Under the pieces are notes generated by a model. That model saw only the letters and a program-made list of their open reading frames with translations. It was not told where the DNA came from and made no database searches. Shown one piece after another: positions 42,947 to 52,653 of a DNA stretch of 64,000 nt. This DNA comes from Numidum massiliense (GTDB taxonomy: Bacteria > Bacillota > Bacilli > Thermoactinomycetales > Novibacillaceae). Each line of letters starts with the position of its first letter. Position 1 is the stretch's first letter. The translations under genes were made by a program, and so were the position numbers. The stretch spans positions 248,001 to 312,000 of the forward strand of contig NZ_CTDZ01000009.1 in assembly GCF_001375555.1 (NCBI RefSeq). Direction: 5' to 3'.

Positions 42947-43750
42947 ATGCAAGTCATCGAGATAACTTCACCACAGAACGACAAGCTGAAACAGTGGCGT
43001 AAATTGCAGCAAAGCCGCAAAGAGCGATACCGCCGAAGGCAACTCCTTGTCGAAGGGGACAAGCTGCTCGCCGAGGCGCGGGCGAGCGATTGTGCGTTTC
43101 ACGCTGTTTTATGCGACGCGGACGCAGATCAGTCTCCCGTGCGCGACTGGCAACAGTGGGCGCTTAGGCAGCACATCCCGTTTTACCGCGTGCGCGGCGC
43201 CCTTTTTCGCCAGCTAATGGAGACAGACACGCCGCAAGGGATCGCTGCCGTCATCGACATGCCAGCAAGGCCGCGTTTTCAACCGGATCGCGTGCCATCG
43301 CTCGTCTTGCTGCTCGACCGCATTCAAGATCCCGGTAACCTCGGCGCGATTTTGCGTACTGCGGACGCTGCGGGCGTATCGTTTGTCGGCCTCGGAAAAG
43401 GAACGGTGGATCCGTTTAACCCGAAAGTCGTCCGTTCAGCCGCGGGCGCACTGTTCCACTTAGCTTTCGATACCGTCGATCTGCCGCAGTGGATGGCGCA
43501 GTTTCGCCAAGCGGGCGGCACCGTCTTCGGGACAGAAGTGCGCGAGGGGGACGTGCATTACCGCGTACACTACCCGTTGCAGACGGCGATCTTAATGGGG
43601 AACGAAGGGCAAGGGGTCGCGTCCGGCTTATTGCAGTTAATCGACCGCAAGGTGCGGATCCCACTCCCTGGCCGGGCGGAGTCCCTTAACGTGGCGACGG
43701 CGAGTGCCGTGCTGTTATACGAAGTCGTACGGCAGTGGGATAAGATTTAA
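42947..43750 (+). CDS. SpoU/TrmH-family RNA 2'-O-methyltransferase
   Basis: 267 residues. A substrate-binding N-terminal domain (SPQNDKLKQWRKLQQSRKER, LVEGDKLLAEA) precedes the SPOUT knot with motif 1 LLDRIQDPGNLGAILRTADA, motif 2 ILMGNEGQGV and motif 3 IPLPGRAESLNVATASAVLL. It methylates a ribose in rRNA or tRNA with S-adenosylmethionine. The position directly before pheS matches B. subtilis ysgA. Two bases separate it from ktrA, so they are cotranscribed. Confidence 0.92.
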   Translation: MQVIEITSPQNDKLKQWRKLQQSRKERYRRRQLLVEGDKLLAEARASDCAFHAVLCDADADQSPVRDWQQWALRQHIPFYRVRGALFRQLMETDTPQGIAAVIDMPARPRFQPDRVPSLVLLLDRIQDPGNLGAILRTADAAGVSFVGLGKGTVDPFNPKVVRSAAGALFHLAFDTVDLPQWMAQFRQAGGTVFGTEVREGDVHYRVHYPLQTAILMGNEGQGVASGLLQLIDRKVRIPLPGRAESLNVATASAVLLYEVVRQWDKI

Positions 43751-43777
43751 GATCGCGGCCAATTTTTATGGCGTCAC

Positions 43778-43806
43778 TTGCATGTTATGGAAAATTCGCT
43801 TATACT
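43778..43806 (+). promoter_or_regulatory. Promoter of the pheST leader
   Basis: -35 TTGCAT (43778-43783), exact 17-base spacer, -10 TATACT (43801-43806), about 110 bases before stem I of the T-box. Confidence 0.65.
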
Positions 43807-43914
43807 GGTAAACAAACTTTGCACATGTTCATTCGTGTTCAACTATCTTTAAACGAGGCGGCTTTGATCCGCTAGTTTGGACACACTAGTCTAACCAATT
43901 TTAATACGTGTAGA

Positions 43915-44218
43915 GCGACGAAGGAGAAGGGTGCCGGTACTTACTGTCAGGGACGGGATGTCTCAGACTGGAAGCATTCCGCAGAAAAAGGCCGAACACG
44001 TTCACTCCGGAGCTGTCCCTTGAACGGTCGACAAGGCGATTGGATTTGGAAGTGACTGTAACCAAGAGCTGTTCGATCAGTAGGGGGGGAACCGGTAATT
44101 TTACCGTTATCTAAAAGGAAGTGTCTGCGCACGTGGCCCGATCACAGTGTCCGTGCGTTGGAACAAGGGTGGTACCGCGGCTTTTCGCCCCTTACTGGGA
44201 CGGAAGGCTTTTTTTGTT
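43915..44218 (+). promoter_or_regulatory. T-box leader of pheS-pheT, Phe (TTC) specifier
   Basis: T-box AGGGTGGTACCGCG at 44166-44179. The terminator pairs GCTTTTCGCCCC with GGGACGGAAGGC before seven T. The specifier TTC (44001-44003) precedes CGGAGCTGTCC with the same five-base spacing as in the other leaders. Uncharged tRNA-Phe would permit readthrough. Confidence 0.92.
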
Positions 44219-44296
44219 TTGTAAAAGTGGACCGCGTAAGAAGTGTGTCCATATGTGTTTGTCAAGAACATACGTGGAACAAAGGAGGACATTAGT

Positions 44297-45331
44297 ATGC
44301 GCGAGCGACTGTTAGCGTTGAAGGACAAAGCGTTAGAGGCAGTGCAACGCATTAGTACGACAAAAGAGTTATCCGATTTGTCAGTGAAATATTTAGGAAA
44401 AAAAGGCGACCTCACGCAACTGATGCGGCAAATCGGCAAGCTGGCTCCCGAGGAGCGACCAGCGATGGGGCAGCACGTGAACGACGTGCGGCGTGCAATG
44501 GAACAGGCTTTTGCGACGCGAGAGGCAGAACTGAAAGAACGGGCGTTAGCGGAGCAGTTGGCCAAAGAGGAGATCGACGTCACCTTGCCGGGGCGCGCCT
44601 TCGACTTGGGCAGTATCCATCCGTTAACGGGCATAATTGAACAAATTGAAGACATTTTTATTGGCATGGGATTTGAAGTTGCCGACGGACCGCTCGTCGA
44701 GTGGGACTATTACAACTTTGAAGCGATGAACATGCCGAAACACCACCCAGCCCGCGATATGCAGGATACGTTTTACATTACAGAAGACATCTTGCTGCGG
44801 ACGCATACGTCGGCGGTACAGGCGCGGGTCATGGAGAGCCGCAAAGGTGAAGTACCGGTAAAAATTATTTGTCCTGGATTCGTTTTTCGCCGCGACGACG
44901 ATGACGCGACCCACTCACATATGTTTACGCAAATCGAAGGGTTGGTCGTCGACGAAGGGGTTTCGATGAGCCACTTAAACGGCGTGCTAGAAACGTTTGT
45001 GCATAAAATGTACGGCGAGGAACGGCGCGTGCGCTTCCGGCCGAGCTTCTTCTCCTTCGTCGAGCCGGGGACAGAAGTCGACGTATCGTGTGCCAACTGC
45101 GGCGGCGAAGGATGTCGCATCTGCAAACATACCGGATGGTTAGAAATATTAGGTGCGGGAATGGTTCATCCGCGCGTACTCGAAATGTGTGGCTACGATG
45201 CGGAAAAATATACCGGGTTCGCCTTTGGCATGGGCATTGAGCGCGTGGCGATGCTCAAATACGGTATTGACAATATTCGCGATTACTTTAACAGCGACCT
45301 GCGCTTTTTGCGGCAGTTTAGTACTCTATAA
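44297..45331 (+). CDS. pheS: Phenylalanyl-tRNA synthetase, alpha subunit
   Basis: 344 residues. An N-terminal coiled coil ([15 protein letters not shown]) precedes the class II catalytic core: motif 2 in [20 protein letters not shown], substrate-binding [20 protein letters not shown], and motif 3 [17 protein letters not shown]. It forms an alpha2-beta2 enzyme with PheT. ATG 44297 has AAAGGAGG upstream; earlier in-frame codons belong to the leader. pheT begins 190 bases later. Confidence 0.96.
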   Translation: MRERLLALKDKALEAVQRISTTKELSDLSVKYLGKKGDLTQLMRQIGKLAPEERPAMGQHVNDVRRAMEQAFATREAELKERALAEQLAKEEIDVTLPGRAFDLGSIHPLTGIIEQIEDIFIGMGFEVADGPLVEWDYYNFEAMNMPKHHPARDMQDTFYITEDILLRTHTSAVQARVMESRKGEVPVKIICPGFVFRRDDDDATHSHMFTQIEGLVVDEGVSMSHLNGVLETFVHKMYGEERRVRFRPSFFSFVEPGTEVDVSCANCGGEGCRICKHTGWLEILGAGMVHPRVLEMCGYDAEKYTGFAFGMGIERVAMLKYGIDNIRDYFNSDLRFLRQFSTL

Positions 45332-45521
45332 CGGATCAATGGCACGCGGTAGCACGTGGAAGCGAATGGTGTCAGAACGAGTGCCAGCAGTCGTTCGGAG
45401 ATCAGTCAAGAAACGATCAGTGAAGAAATGATCAGTGGAAAAACAGTGAAACGAAAAAAGATCGTGCAAGAAGGAAGATCGTGTCAGAGTATAGATCGCC
45501 CTAAGTAGGAGGAATAAAAAG

Positions 45522-47963
45522 ATGCTCGTTTCGATGGAATGGTTAGCGCAATACGTCGACATCGAAGGCCTAACGGCCCGCGATATTGCCGACAAGCTGA
45601 CGCTGGGTGGGGTAGAAGTCGACCTTATCCACGCGCGCGATACCGGGTTAAAAAATGTCGTTGTCGGCTACGTCACCGATAAAGAGGCACATCCGAACGC
45701 GGACAAACTAAGCGTGTGCCAAGTGGACATCGGCGAAGGAGATCCGGTGACGATCGTTTGCGGGGCGCCGAACGTGGCGCAAGGGCAGTACGTTCCGGTA
45801 GCAAAAGTCGGCGGTGTACTACCCGATATAAAAATAAAAAAAGCGAAATTGCGCGGCGTCGAGTCGCAAGGGATGATATGCTCGGCGCAAGAACTCGGAC
45901 TCGATGAAAAAATGCTCAGTAAAGAGCAGGCGGAAGGCATTCTCGCGTTGTCGGGGACGCCGGAAGTCGGTACAGACATCACCGACCATTTGGGTCTCAA
46001 CGATGAAGTGTTGGAACTCGATTTGACCCCGAATCGCGCCGACTGTTTAAGTATGATCGGCGTCGCTTACGAAGTGGCGGCTTTGTTTGACCGGGAGTTA
46101 AAGTTACCGGAAGTGGATCAGGAAAGTCAAGGTGAGCCGCAGTCTGTAACGGAAGGTACCGGTGAGGAGTTGCCGGCGGCGGTTCGCTTGGAAGCGGGTG
46201 ACGACTGTCCGCTGTACGCATTGCAAGTGGTGAAAAATGTGAGCCTCGGGCCTTCACCGCAATGGATGCAAAACCGGTTGACGGCGGCCGGCATTCGTCC
46301 GATCAACAACGTCGTCGACATTACGAACTACGTCATGCTCGAATACGGGCAACCGCTGCACGCTTTTGATTATGAAAAAGTGACGAACGGAACGATCGTC
46401 GTGCGACACGCGGCGGATGGGGAAACGTTCGTCACGTTGGACGGCGTCGAACGCACCCTGGGCGCATCGACAGTACTCATTACTGACGGCGAGCGGCCAG
46501 TCGCCATCGGCGGTGTGATGGGCGGGGAAAACTCGGAAATTACGTCTGATACACATACGGTGTTGCTTGAATCGGCCTATTTTAACGCCCCATCGATTAG
46601 TAAAACGTCGCGGCAGCTCGGCTTACGGACAGAAGCGAGTGCGCGGTTTGAGAAAAAAGTCGACCCGGAGCGAGTGCTTCCGGCGCTACGGCGGGCGACG
46701 GCGCTCCTTTGTGCGTACGCCGGTGGCAAAGTCGCATCGAGAGAAGTAAGCGAACAAGTCGGTGAGGCCGCACCGAAGGCGGTGAGGCTCAGCTATAAGC
46801 GGATGGAGGAACTACTCGGGACGGCGATTGCCCGAGAACAAGTGAAAGCTATTTTTGATCGCCTGCGCTTCTCGTATGAGGAACAAGGGGATCATCTACT
46901 CGTGACGGCACCGACGCGGCGGCCGGACATCTCCATCGAAGTCGATCTTATCGAAGAGGTAGCGCGCCTGTACGGTTACGATAACATCCCGAAAAAGCTG
47001 CTCGAAGGGCGTGGCACGATCGGACGTTTAACGGGTGAACAAAAAGTGAAGCGGAACATCCGCCGCACATTGCAAGGGCTTGGGCTTAACGAAGTCGTCA
47101 CGTACGCCTTGACCTCCCCGGAAAAGGCGCAAGAAGTCGCTTCGCTACACGAAGACGTGCGCCCGGTGCGCCTACAGTTGCCGATGAGTGAAGCGCGCAG
47201 TGAACTAAGGACGGGACTCCTTCCACACCTCATCGAAGCGGCTGAATACAACGCGCACCGCCAGCAAGAGCGGGTCGCCCTGTTTGAACTGGGGCGGACG
47301 TTTACGACCGAAGAAGAAGAGCTGACGGAGTTGCCACAAGAGACGGAAGAGTTGGCTGGTATCTTTTACGGTCCGCGGCAAACGCCCGACTGGTTGGAAA
47401 AAGAGAAGCAACTTGACTTTTATGCGGTGAAGGGTGTCCTCGACGCGCTGTTTGCGCGATTAGGGATCGAAGGAACTAGTTACGTCACGCGCGAATACAG
47501 CGGGTTCCACCCGGGGAGGACGGCGGAAATCCGGCTAGGAGACACTTCTCTCGGCTGTATAGGGCAACTTCATCCGCACGTTGCTGCGGCACACGATTTG
47601 CCGGACTGTTACGCCTTTCAGTTGCAGCTTAAGCCGATCTACAAGGCGGCGACGGCCGATACGGTCCGTTATGCGGCCTTGCCCCGTTACCCAGCAGTGA
47701 CGCGCGACATGGCTGTCGTCGTCGACAGAGGTGTCCCCGTCGCCGCACTTGTCGAGACGATTAAACGTACGGGGCGGCAATTAGAGTCGGTCGCCGTGTT
47801 CGACGTCTTTACCGGCATCCAAATTGGCAGTGACAAAAAAAGTGTCGCCTTCTCCCTCGTTTACCGCGATCCCGTACGGACGCTCACCGATGACGAGATT
47901 AGCGCACAACATAAAGAGGTCGTTGAGGCGCTTCGAGCGCAGCACGGGGCGAAGCTTCGCTAA
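45522..47963 (+). CDS. pheT: Phenylalanyl-tRNA synthetase, beta subunit
   Basis: 813 residues. An OB-fold tRNA-binding domain (about 40-150: HPNADKLSVCQVDIG), B3/B4 editing domain (about 200-385: NNVVDITNYVMLEYGQPLHA), B5 (about 400-475), catalytic-like core and C-terminal FDX-ACB anticodon domain (about 720-813: LPRYPAVTRDMAVVVD) all appear in order. GGAGGAATAAAAAG precedes ATG 45522. The 190-base spacer after pheS holds short GATCAGTG/GATCGTG repeats and no terminator. Confidence 0.96.
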   Translation: MLVSMEWLAQYVDIEGLTARDIADKLTLGGVEVDLIHARDTGLKNVVVGYVTDKEAHPNADKLSVCQVDIGEGDPVTIVCGAPNVAQGQYVPVAKVGGVLPDIKIKKAKLRGVESQGMICSAQELGLDEKMLSKEQAEGILALSGTPEVGTDITDHLGLNDEVLELDLTPNRADCLSMIGVAYEVAALFDRELKLPEVDQESQGEPQSVTEGTGEELPAAVRLEAGDDCPLYALQVVKNVSLGPSPQWMQNRLTAAGIRPINNVVDITNYVMLEYGQPLHAFDYEKVTNGTIVVRHAADGETFVTLDGVERTLGASTVLITDGERPVAIGGVMGGENSEITSDTHTVLLESAYFNAPSISKTSRQLGLRTEASARFEKKVDPERVLPALRRATALLCAYAGGKVASREVSEQVGEAAPKAVRLSYKRMEELLGTAIAREQVKAIFDRLRFSYEEQGDHLLVTAPTRRPDISIEVDLIEEVARLYGYDNIPKKLLEGRGTIGRLTGEQKVKRNIRRTLQGLGLNEVVTYALTSPEKAQEVASLHEDVRPVRLQLPMSEARSELRTGLLPHLIEAAEYNAHRQQERVALFELGRTFTTEEEELTELPQETEELAGIFYGPRQTPDWLEKEKQLDFYAVKGVLDALFARLGIEGTSYVTREYSGFHPGRTAEIRLGDTSLGCIGQLHPHVAAAHDLPDCYAFQLQLKPIYKAATADTVRYAALPRYPAVTRDMAVVVDRGVPVAALVETIKRTGRQLESVAVFDVFTGIQIGSDKKSVAFSLVYRDPVRTLTDDEISAQHKEVVEALRAQHGAKLR

Positions 47964-48125
47964 CGGCTCTGACGTGAGTGCGTCCTAAAAAGTGAGCTCG
48001 TCTTCAAAAAACGCTAGCACGTCACTCGTAGTTATATCTGTCCTCAGTCGTATATATAGAGGGAAAATAGAGGAACAGTGACGATAGAGGCGTTTCGCTT
48101 TCGACTTGTTCATCGACACTGTAGA

Positions 48126-48158
48126 GACCGCTGGCAGGGGACAGCGGTCGTTTTTTAT
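48126..48158 (+). terminator. Terminator after pheT
   Basis: GACCGCTG (48126-48133) pairs with CAGCGGTC (48142-48149) around eight bases, followed by GTTTTTTATTT. The rest of the 304-base gap between pheT and zapA (47964-48267) holds no supported gene; a weak promoter-like TTGACG is near 48184. Confidence 0.85.
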
Positions 48159-48267
48159 TTAGCAAAATCAGTCGCTTCTTCCTTGACGAACAGTAAGAAA
48201 TTGCATAAGGTAATAACGAACTATTATTTGTTGCTACTCGTCTTAGAGCGAGAACGGAGGGGCAGCG

Positions 48268-48564
48268 GTGGGAGAAGGAAAAAAAAGGTTGACGGTAACG
48301 ATCTTTGGTCAAAAATATACGCTAGTTGGCAGTGAAAGCCCTGAATATATGCGTGCGTTAGCGAGTTACGTCGATGAGACGATGAATCGCATCGGACAAG
48401 CAAATGCGCGTTTAGATACGGTGAGACTTGCAATTTTAACCGCGGTGAACATCGCCGACGACTATCAACAGCTACGACTTTATTGTGAAGAATTAGAGAA
48501 ACAACTTGCTGCTGAGCGCCAACAGAAACAAGAGAACCATACGAATAAGAAAAAACATCCATAA
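48268..48564 (+). CDS. zapA: Cell division protein ZapA
   Basis: 98 residues. LTVTIFGQKYTLVGSESPEY is the ZapA N-terminal strand pair, MRALASYVDETMNRI the family helix, and the C-terminal part is a long coiled coil (YQQLRLYCEELEKQLAAERQ). ZapA bundles FtsZ filaments at the division site. GTG 48268 has GGAGGGG upstream. The stop overlaps the ribosome-binding site of the CvpA-family gene. Confidence 0.9.
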   Translation: MGEGKKRLTVTIFGQKYTLVGSESPEYMRALASYVDETMNRIGQANARLDTVRLAILTAVNIADDYQQLRLYCEELEKQLAAERQQKQENHTNKKKHP

Positions 48565-48579
48565 GGAGGCGCCTTAAAA

Positions 48580-49116
48580 CTGAACGTATTAGACGTTATT
48601 ATTATCGTTATAATAACAAGAACGGTTTTAGTAGGAGTCCGGCGCGGCTTCATTTTGCAGGCCGCTCGTTTACTTGGTTTTTTGTTAGTCATTTATGTCG
48701 CCTTTACCTATGGTCCGTCTCTTGCAGATTTTCTATCGAAGTATATTCAGTTTCCGAAGGCGACGACCGAGTCTACGTCATGGTTTGCCGGGCTACCGAC
48801 CGACGCACTGTTAACACGGCTCGTGGCTTTTGCCATACTCGTTTTACTTACGAAATACATCGTGAACTTACTCGCTAACACAATGAACAAATTTATGAAT
48901 TTGCCTGGTTTAAACACTGTAAACCGGGTAGCCGGTGTCGCGCTCGCCCTCGTACAAATGACCATTATTCTTTTGCTAGTGTTGAACACGCTCAATTTAC
49001 TTTCGGGACCGAAAATGGAGTCGCTGCTACACCATTCGTTTATCGCTTCGTGGCTCCTCGCCATCTCCCCGAAAATTTCCGAGTGGTTGATTCAGTGGAC
49101 GACAGGGTTGCCGTAA
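48580..49116 (+). CDS. CvpA-family membrane protein, probable CTG start
   Basis: 178 residues if started at CTG 48580, with four or so transmembrane segments. The sequence from that codon, MNVLDVIIIVIITRTVLVGV then RRGFILQAARLLG, is the usual CvpA N-terminus, and AAGGAGG (48563-48569) lies ten bases upstream. No ATG, GTG or TTG occurs in frame before 48655, which would remove the first helix. CvpA proteins are tied to colicin V export in E. coli; B. subtilis YshB is the equivalent here, between zapA and polX. Function in Bacillota is uncertain. Confidence 0.8.
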   Translation: MNVLDVIIIVIITRTVLVGVRRGFILQAARLLGFLLVIYVAFTYGPSLADFLSKYIQFPKATTESTSWFAGLPTDALLTRLVAFAILVLLTKYIVNLLANTMNKFMNLPGLNTVNRVAGVALALVQMTIILLLVLNTLNLLSGPKMESLLHHSFIASWLLAISPKISEWLIQWTTGLP

Positions 49117-49180
49117 TCCTCGCGCCAGGCGGATCTTTCGGAGCTTAATTACAATGGAAGAGGTACGATGGAGGCGAAGA

Positions 49181-50899
49181 GTGTTGCTCAGTAATCGGGA
49201 TGTGGCTACGATCATCTTTACGTTAGCAGACTATATGGAAGTCGACGGCGCGAACCCGTTCCGCGTGAACGCTTACCGGCGCGCAGCGCAGGCGGTTGAA
49301 AATTTGAAAAGCCCATTAAACGAGCAACTGGACGAATTGACGTCCATCGAGGGGATCGGCCGAGGAACTGCCGCCGTGATTCGGGAAATCGCCCTAACGG
49401 GTGAGTTGCAACTGTTGGACGAATACAAGGCGAAGGTGCCCGCGAGTGTGATGCAATTACTACACATTCCCGGCCTTGGACCAAAAACGGTGAAAACAGT
49501 CTTCCAAAAGCTAGGTGTTACCGACATTCCTTCTCTCAAACAGGCGATTGTGGCAGGGAACGTGCGTAAGTTACCCGGGTTCGGCCCGAAGAAAGAGGCC
49601 AACATCTTAGCGGGCATTGAGCGGTTCGGTAAGCGTCCGGAACGGTTGCTGCTCGGACAAGCGTTGCCGCTTGCGGAAGCGTTGCACGCGCACATTCAAG
49701 TAATCCCCGGGGTGGAAAAGGCTTGCTTGGCGGGAAGTGTACGGCGCATGCGCGAGACGGTAAAAGACGTCGACCTGATCGTCGCGACGACGGATCCGGT
49801 ACGCGTGGCGACTGCGATCGTCCGGCTACCAGATGTTGCGGAAGTTATTAGTCACGGGGAGACGAAGGTCACGATTTTGTTCGATAGTGAACAGCTGTTG
49901 CAAGTCGATGTGCGACTCGTGAAGCCCGCGCAGTTTGCGACGACGTTGCACCACTTCACCGGTTCGAAAGAACATAACGTGCGCATACGGCAACTCGCTA
50001 AGCAAAAAGGGTGGAAGGTGAATGAATACGGTGTGGAGCGACAGAGTGATGCGGAGATCGTGACGTTCCCATCGGAGACTGCTTTTTACGAACAACTCGG
50101 TCTCCCTTATATACCGCCGGAATTGCGGGAAGGGGAAGCTTTACCTGATGACGTGCCAGCACTCGTGCAACTTAGCGACATTAAGGGCGATTTGCACATG
50201 CACACCGTGTGGAGTGACGGTCACCATTCGGTTCGCCAGATGGCAGAAGCTGCGCGGGCGAAGGGTTATAAGTACATTGCGATTACAGACCATTCGCGAT
50301 CGTTGCGCGTTGCAGGCGGACTAAGTATTGAGGAGCTACTCGCGCAACGAGAAGAAATTGTTGCGGTAAACCGCGAACTAACTGACATTCGCGTACTTGC
50401 CGGAGTGGAGATGGACATTTTAGCCGACGGGCGACTCGACTACCCGGACGACGTCTTGCAATCGCTCGATTACGTCATCGCGGCCGTGCACAGTGGGCTG
50501 CAACAAGATGCGCGCACGATGACGAGGCGTTTGTTAGCAGCGATCGAAAACCCGTACGTGCACCAGATCGCCCACCCGACGGGCCGACTATTGAACCGGC
50601 GCGACCCGTACGCTTTCGATGTGGAGGAAGTGTTTAGACGAGCTGGAGAGACGGGAACAATTCTCGAGTTGAACGCCAATCCGAACCGCCTTGACTTGAA
50701 CGATCGCTTACTCCGGCGGGCGACCGAAGATTTTGGGGTAAAAATTGCCGTCAATACGGATGCGCACCGCGTGGAAAATTTAGATTTGATGCGTTACGGC
50801 ATCGGCACCGCCCGCCGCGGATGGCTCACGGGCGCCGACGTCGTCAACGCGTGGTCGCCTGACAAGTTGTTCGCTTATTTACAAAGGAAGCGACATTAA
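49181..50899 (+). CDS. polX: DNA polymerase/3'-5' exonuclease PolX
   Basis: About 572 residues, the B. subtilis PolX length. Helix-hairpin-helix 8-kDa region (ADYMEVDGANPFRVNAYRRA, IEGIGRGTAAVI, IPGLGPKTVKTVF), nucleotidyltransferase domain with GSVRRMRETVKDVDLIV, and a C-terminal PHP exonuclease domain starting DLHMHTVWSDG (Asp337, His339, His341). It fills short gaps in base-excision repair and trims 3' ends. GTG 49181 is chosen by GGAGG six bases upstream and fit to the family; ATG 49154 would add nine residues. Near-adjacent to the cvpA gene. Confidence 0.92.
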   Translation: MLLSNRDVATIIFTLADYMEVDGANPFRVNAYRRAAQAVENLKSPLNEQLDELTSIEGIGRGTAAVIREIALTGELQLLDEYKAKVPASVMQLLHIPGLGPKTVKTVFQKLGVTDIPSLKQAIVAGNVRKLPGFGPKKEANILAGIERFGKRPERLLLGQALPLAEALHAHIQVIPGVEKACLAGSVRRMRETVKDVDLIVATTDPVRVATAIVRLPDVAEVISHGETKVTILFDSEQLLQVDVRLVKPAQFATTLHHFTGSKEHNVRIRQLAKQKGWKVNEYGVERQSDAEIVTFPSETAFYEQLGLPYIPPELREGEALPDDVPALVQLSDIKGDLHMHTVWSDGHHSVRQMAEAARAKGYKYIAITDHSRSLRVAGGLSIEELLAQREEIVAVNRELTDIRVLAGVEMDILADGRLDYPDDVLQSLDYVIAAVHSGLQQDARTMTRRLLAAIENPYVHQIAHPTGRLLNRRDPYAFDVEEVFRRAGETGTILELNANPNRLDLNDRLLRRATEDFGVKIAVNTDAHRVENLDLMRYGIGTARRGWLTGADVVNAWSPDKLFAYLQRKRH

Positions 50900-51058
50900 A
50901 CGAGGTCGCGCGTCGCAAACCGCGTTGCTACGATAGCCTAATTCGAGCAAGGGCCGTGCAGCCACACAAAAAATAGCGCATAGTTACTCCGTCGACTAGG
51001 GATAATAGGGGACAACATTAGGTGTACTTCTATTCCCTAACGAGAGAGGTTGATGTGA

Positions 51059-51925
51059 GTGAGTAAGCGCAACATTGTGCTCGGTTTGGTGTTGCTCGCC
51101 TTTTGTGCCGCGTGTGTCATTAGCGCTTACGCTGGTGCAGTAAACACGGCGCAAGCTGTCGGCACACAAGCGACGAAACAAATGTTTGCGAAACGAGAAA
51201 CATTGAGCCGACAGACGTCGCAGCAAGCGTTTGGCAAACACACGTTGAAAGTCGGCGCGCGGGGGGGGGACGTTTACGAATTGCAAGGCCGGTTAAAATT
51301 ACTCGGTTTTTATACCGGTAAAATCGACGGCATTTTTAGTTGGCGCACGTACTGGGCCGTCCGCCATTTTCAATATGAGTTCCGCCTTCGGGTGGACGGG
51401 ATTGTCGGTCCGAAGACAAAATTAAAACTGTGGAAGGCAACAAAACATTGGCGTCCGGGACCTTCGGCGCGGGGGCCGAAGGTCGTACCGCGAAAAGGTG
51501 CAAGGCGGGCGGCTCCGCGGGTGACTGCTTGGACAAAACGCAAGACGGTGATTCAAAACAGCAATGGATTTTCGAAGAACGACATTCGAATCATCGCCAA
51601 CGCGGTACACGGAGAGGCGAGAGGTGAACCTTATATCGGGAAAGTGGCTGTTGCCGCCGTCATTTTGAACCGCATCGACAATAGTCAATTTCCGAACACG
51701 CCATCACAAGTCATTTTTGAGCCGCGTGCGTTTACTGCTGTTTCCGACGGACAAATATGGTTGGCACCGAACAAAGAGGCGGTCAAGGCAGTGCGCGATG
51801 CGATCAACGGATGGGATCCGACGGGTGGCGCACTGTACTACTACAACCCGGCGAAGACGACGAGTATGTGGATTTACAGTCGTCCAGTCATTAAACGGAT
51901 TGGCAAGCACATTTTTGCCCACTGA
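51059..51925 (+). CDS. sleB: Spore cortex-lytic enzyme SleB
   Basis: 288 residues. An N-terminal signal/anchor (IVLGLVLLAFCAACVISAYA), a peptidoglycan-binding domain (about 60-125: GDVYELQGRLKLLGFYTG, VDGIVGPKTKLKLW), a basic linker, and the Hydrolase_2 catalytic domain with Glu186 in NAVHGEARGEPYIGK. SleB is a lytic transglycosylase acting on muramic-delta-lactam cortex during germination. GTG 51059 follows GAGAGGTTGATGT. Its usual partner ypeB is not next to it. Confidence 0.93.
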   Translation: MSKRNIVLGLVLLAFCAACVISAYAGAVNTAQAVGTQATKQMFAKRETLSRQTSQQAFGKHTLKVGARGGDVYELQGRLKLLGFYTGKIDGIFSWRTYWAVRHFQYEFRLRVDGIVGPKTKLKLWKATKHWRPGPSARGPKVVPRKGARRAAPRVTAWTKRKTVIQNSNGFSKNDIRIIANAVHGEARGEPYIGKVAVAAVILNRIDNSQFPNTPSQVIFEPRAFTAVSDGQIWLAPNKEAVKAVRDAINGWDPTGGALYYYNPAKTTSMWIYSRPVIKRIGKHIFAH

Positions 51926-52018
51926 CGGAAGGTTCCCGTTCAGGTTAACATGTTTCTAATGGCCAGTCGCATCGAGGTGCATCTTTAACTAACTGATTGT
52001 TTTTTACAGGGCTACAGG

Positions 52019-52054
52019 GCAAGAGGACACGGTCGTCATTCCATGTCCTCTTGC
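52019..52054 (+). other. Perfect hairpin after sleB
   Basis: GCAAGAGGACA (52019-52029) pairs perfectly with TGTCCTCTTGC (52044-52054). No T-run follows at once, so it may be a weak terminator or a 3' mRNA stabiliser. Confidence 0.55.
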
Positions 52055-52120
52055 TGTCTGTATCTTATCATTCACTGATACGAATATTCACTGATCTAAT
52101 GTAGATATTCGCCAACGTGA

Positions 52121-52166
52121 AAAGCGAAGGCCACGTCTGAGATGAGATGTGACCTTCGCTTGTTTA
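52121..52166. terminator. Terminator between sleB and the holin-like gene
   Basis: AAAGCGAAGG (52121-52130) pairs with CCTTCGCTT (52153-52161), with further pairs CAC/GTG and TCT/AGA inside. It sits between convergent genes and could serve both strands. Confidence 0.65.
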
Positions 52167-52184
52167 ACGTTTCACGCGATTCAT

Positions 52185-52553
52185 TTAATCTCTGCGCCCA
52201 TCTTCATTTCGATCTGGGGTAGCAAAGACTTTGGTCGGGATGAACAAGTCGACTACTCCGATGGCGAGCGCCGCGAGTAGCGCGCCGATGACGCTGGCGC
52301 GAACACCTCCGACGATAAATTGGGTAACGTAAATGACAGCTGCACTAACTAAAAAACCGACGACTCCGCGGCCAAAAGGGGAGATGTCCCGTCCGGCGAT
52401 CGCTTCGACACCCCAACCGATCGCGGCGATGACTAGCGCGGCGAGGAGAGCGCTCCAAAAGCCGGATACTTGGAAGCCGGGTACGATAAAACCGACGATC
52501 CATAGCACAATAGCTGCCACGGCAAAGCGGATAATGTGGCGGACAATGGTCAC
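52185..52553 (-). CDS. Phage holin superfamily IV-like membrane protein (YvlD type)
   Basis: 122 residues with four hydrophobic helices (IIRFAVAAIVLWIVGFIVPG, WSALLAALVIAAIGWGVEAI, GVVGFLVSAAVIYVTQFIVG, ASVIGALLAALAIGVVDLFI) and a charged C-terminus. This matches the mycobacterial-type four-TM phage holin family that includes B. subtilis YvlD. Despite the family name there is no phage gene nearby, and these are common chromosomal proteins of unknown role. GTG 52553 has GGAGGG about nine bases upstream. It is divergent from mutS2. Confidence 0.8.
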   Translation of the reverse strand: MTIVRHIIRFAVAAIVLWIVGFIVPGFQVSGFWSALLAALVIAAIGWGVEAIAGRDISPFGRGVVGFLVSAAVIYVTQFIVGGVRASVIGALLAALAIGVVDLFIPTKVFATPDRNEDGRRD

Positions 52554-52605
52554 AGTTTTTGTCCCTCCTTTAAACTGTTAATATGTATTAGCTTTACCTA
52601 ACTAC

Positions 52606-52633
52606 CTGCGAATTATTATTTCCGTGGTATAAT
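52606..52633 (+). promoter_or_regulatory. Candidate mutS2 promoter
   Basis: -10 TATAAT (52628-52633) with a weak -35 CTGCGA (52606-52611), 16-base spacer. mutS2 translation starts 20 bases downstream, so the leader would be very short. Confidence 0.4.
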
Positions 52634-52653
52634 ATGCCTAAGGAGTGACGCAT

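Noticed and set aside
49154-49180. ATG 49154 as the polX start
   Set aside because: It adds nine residues not expected in the family, while GGAGG fits the GTG at 49181.
52185-52553. Prophage remnant suggested by the holin-like gene
   Set aside because: The four-TM family is a common chromosomal membrane protein; no other phage gene is nearby.
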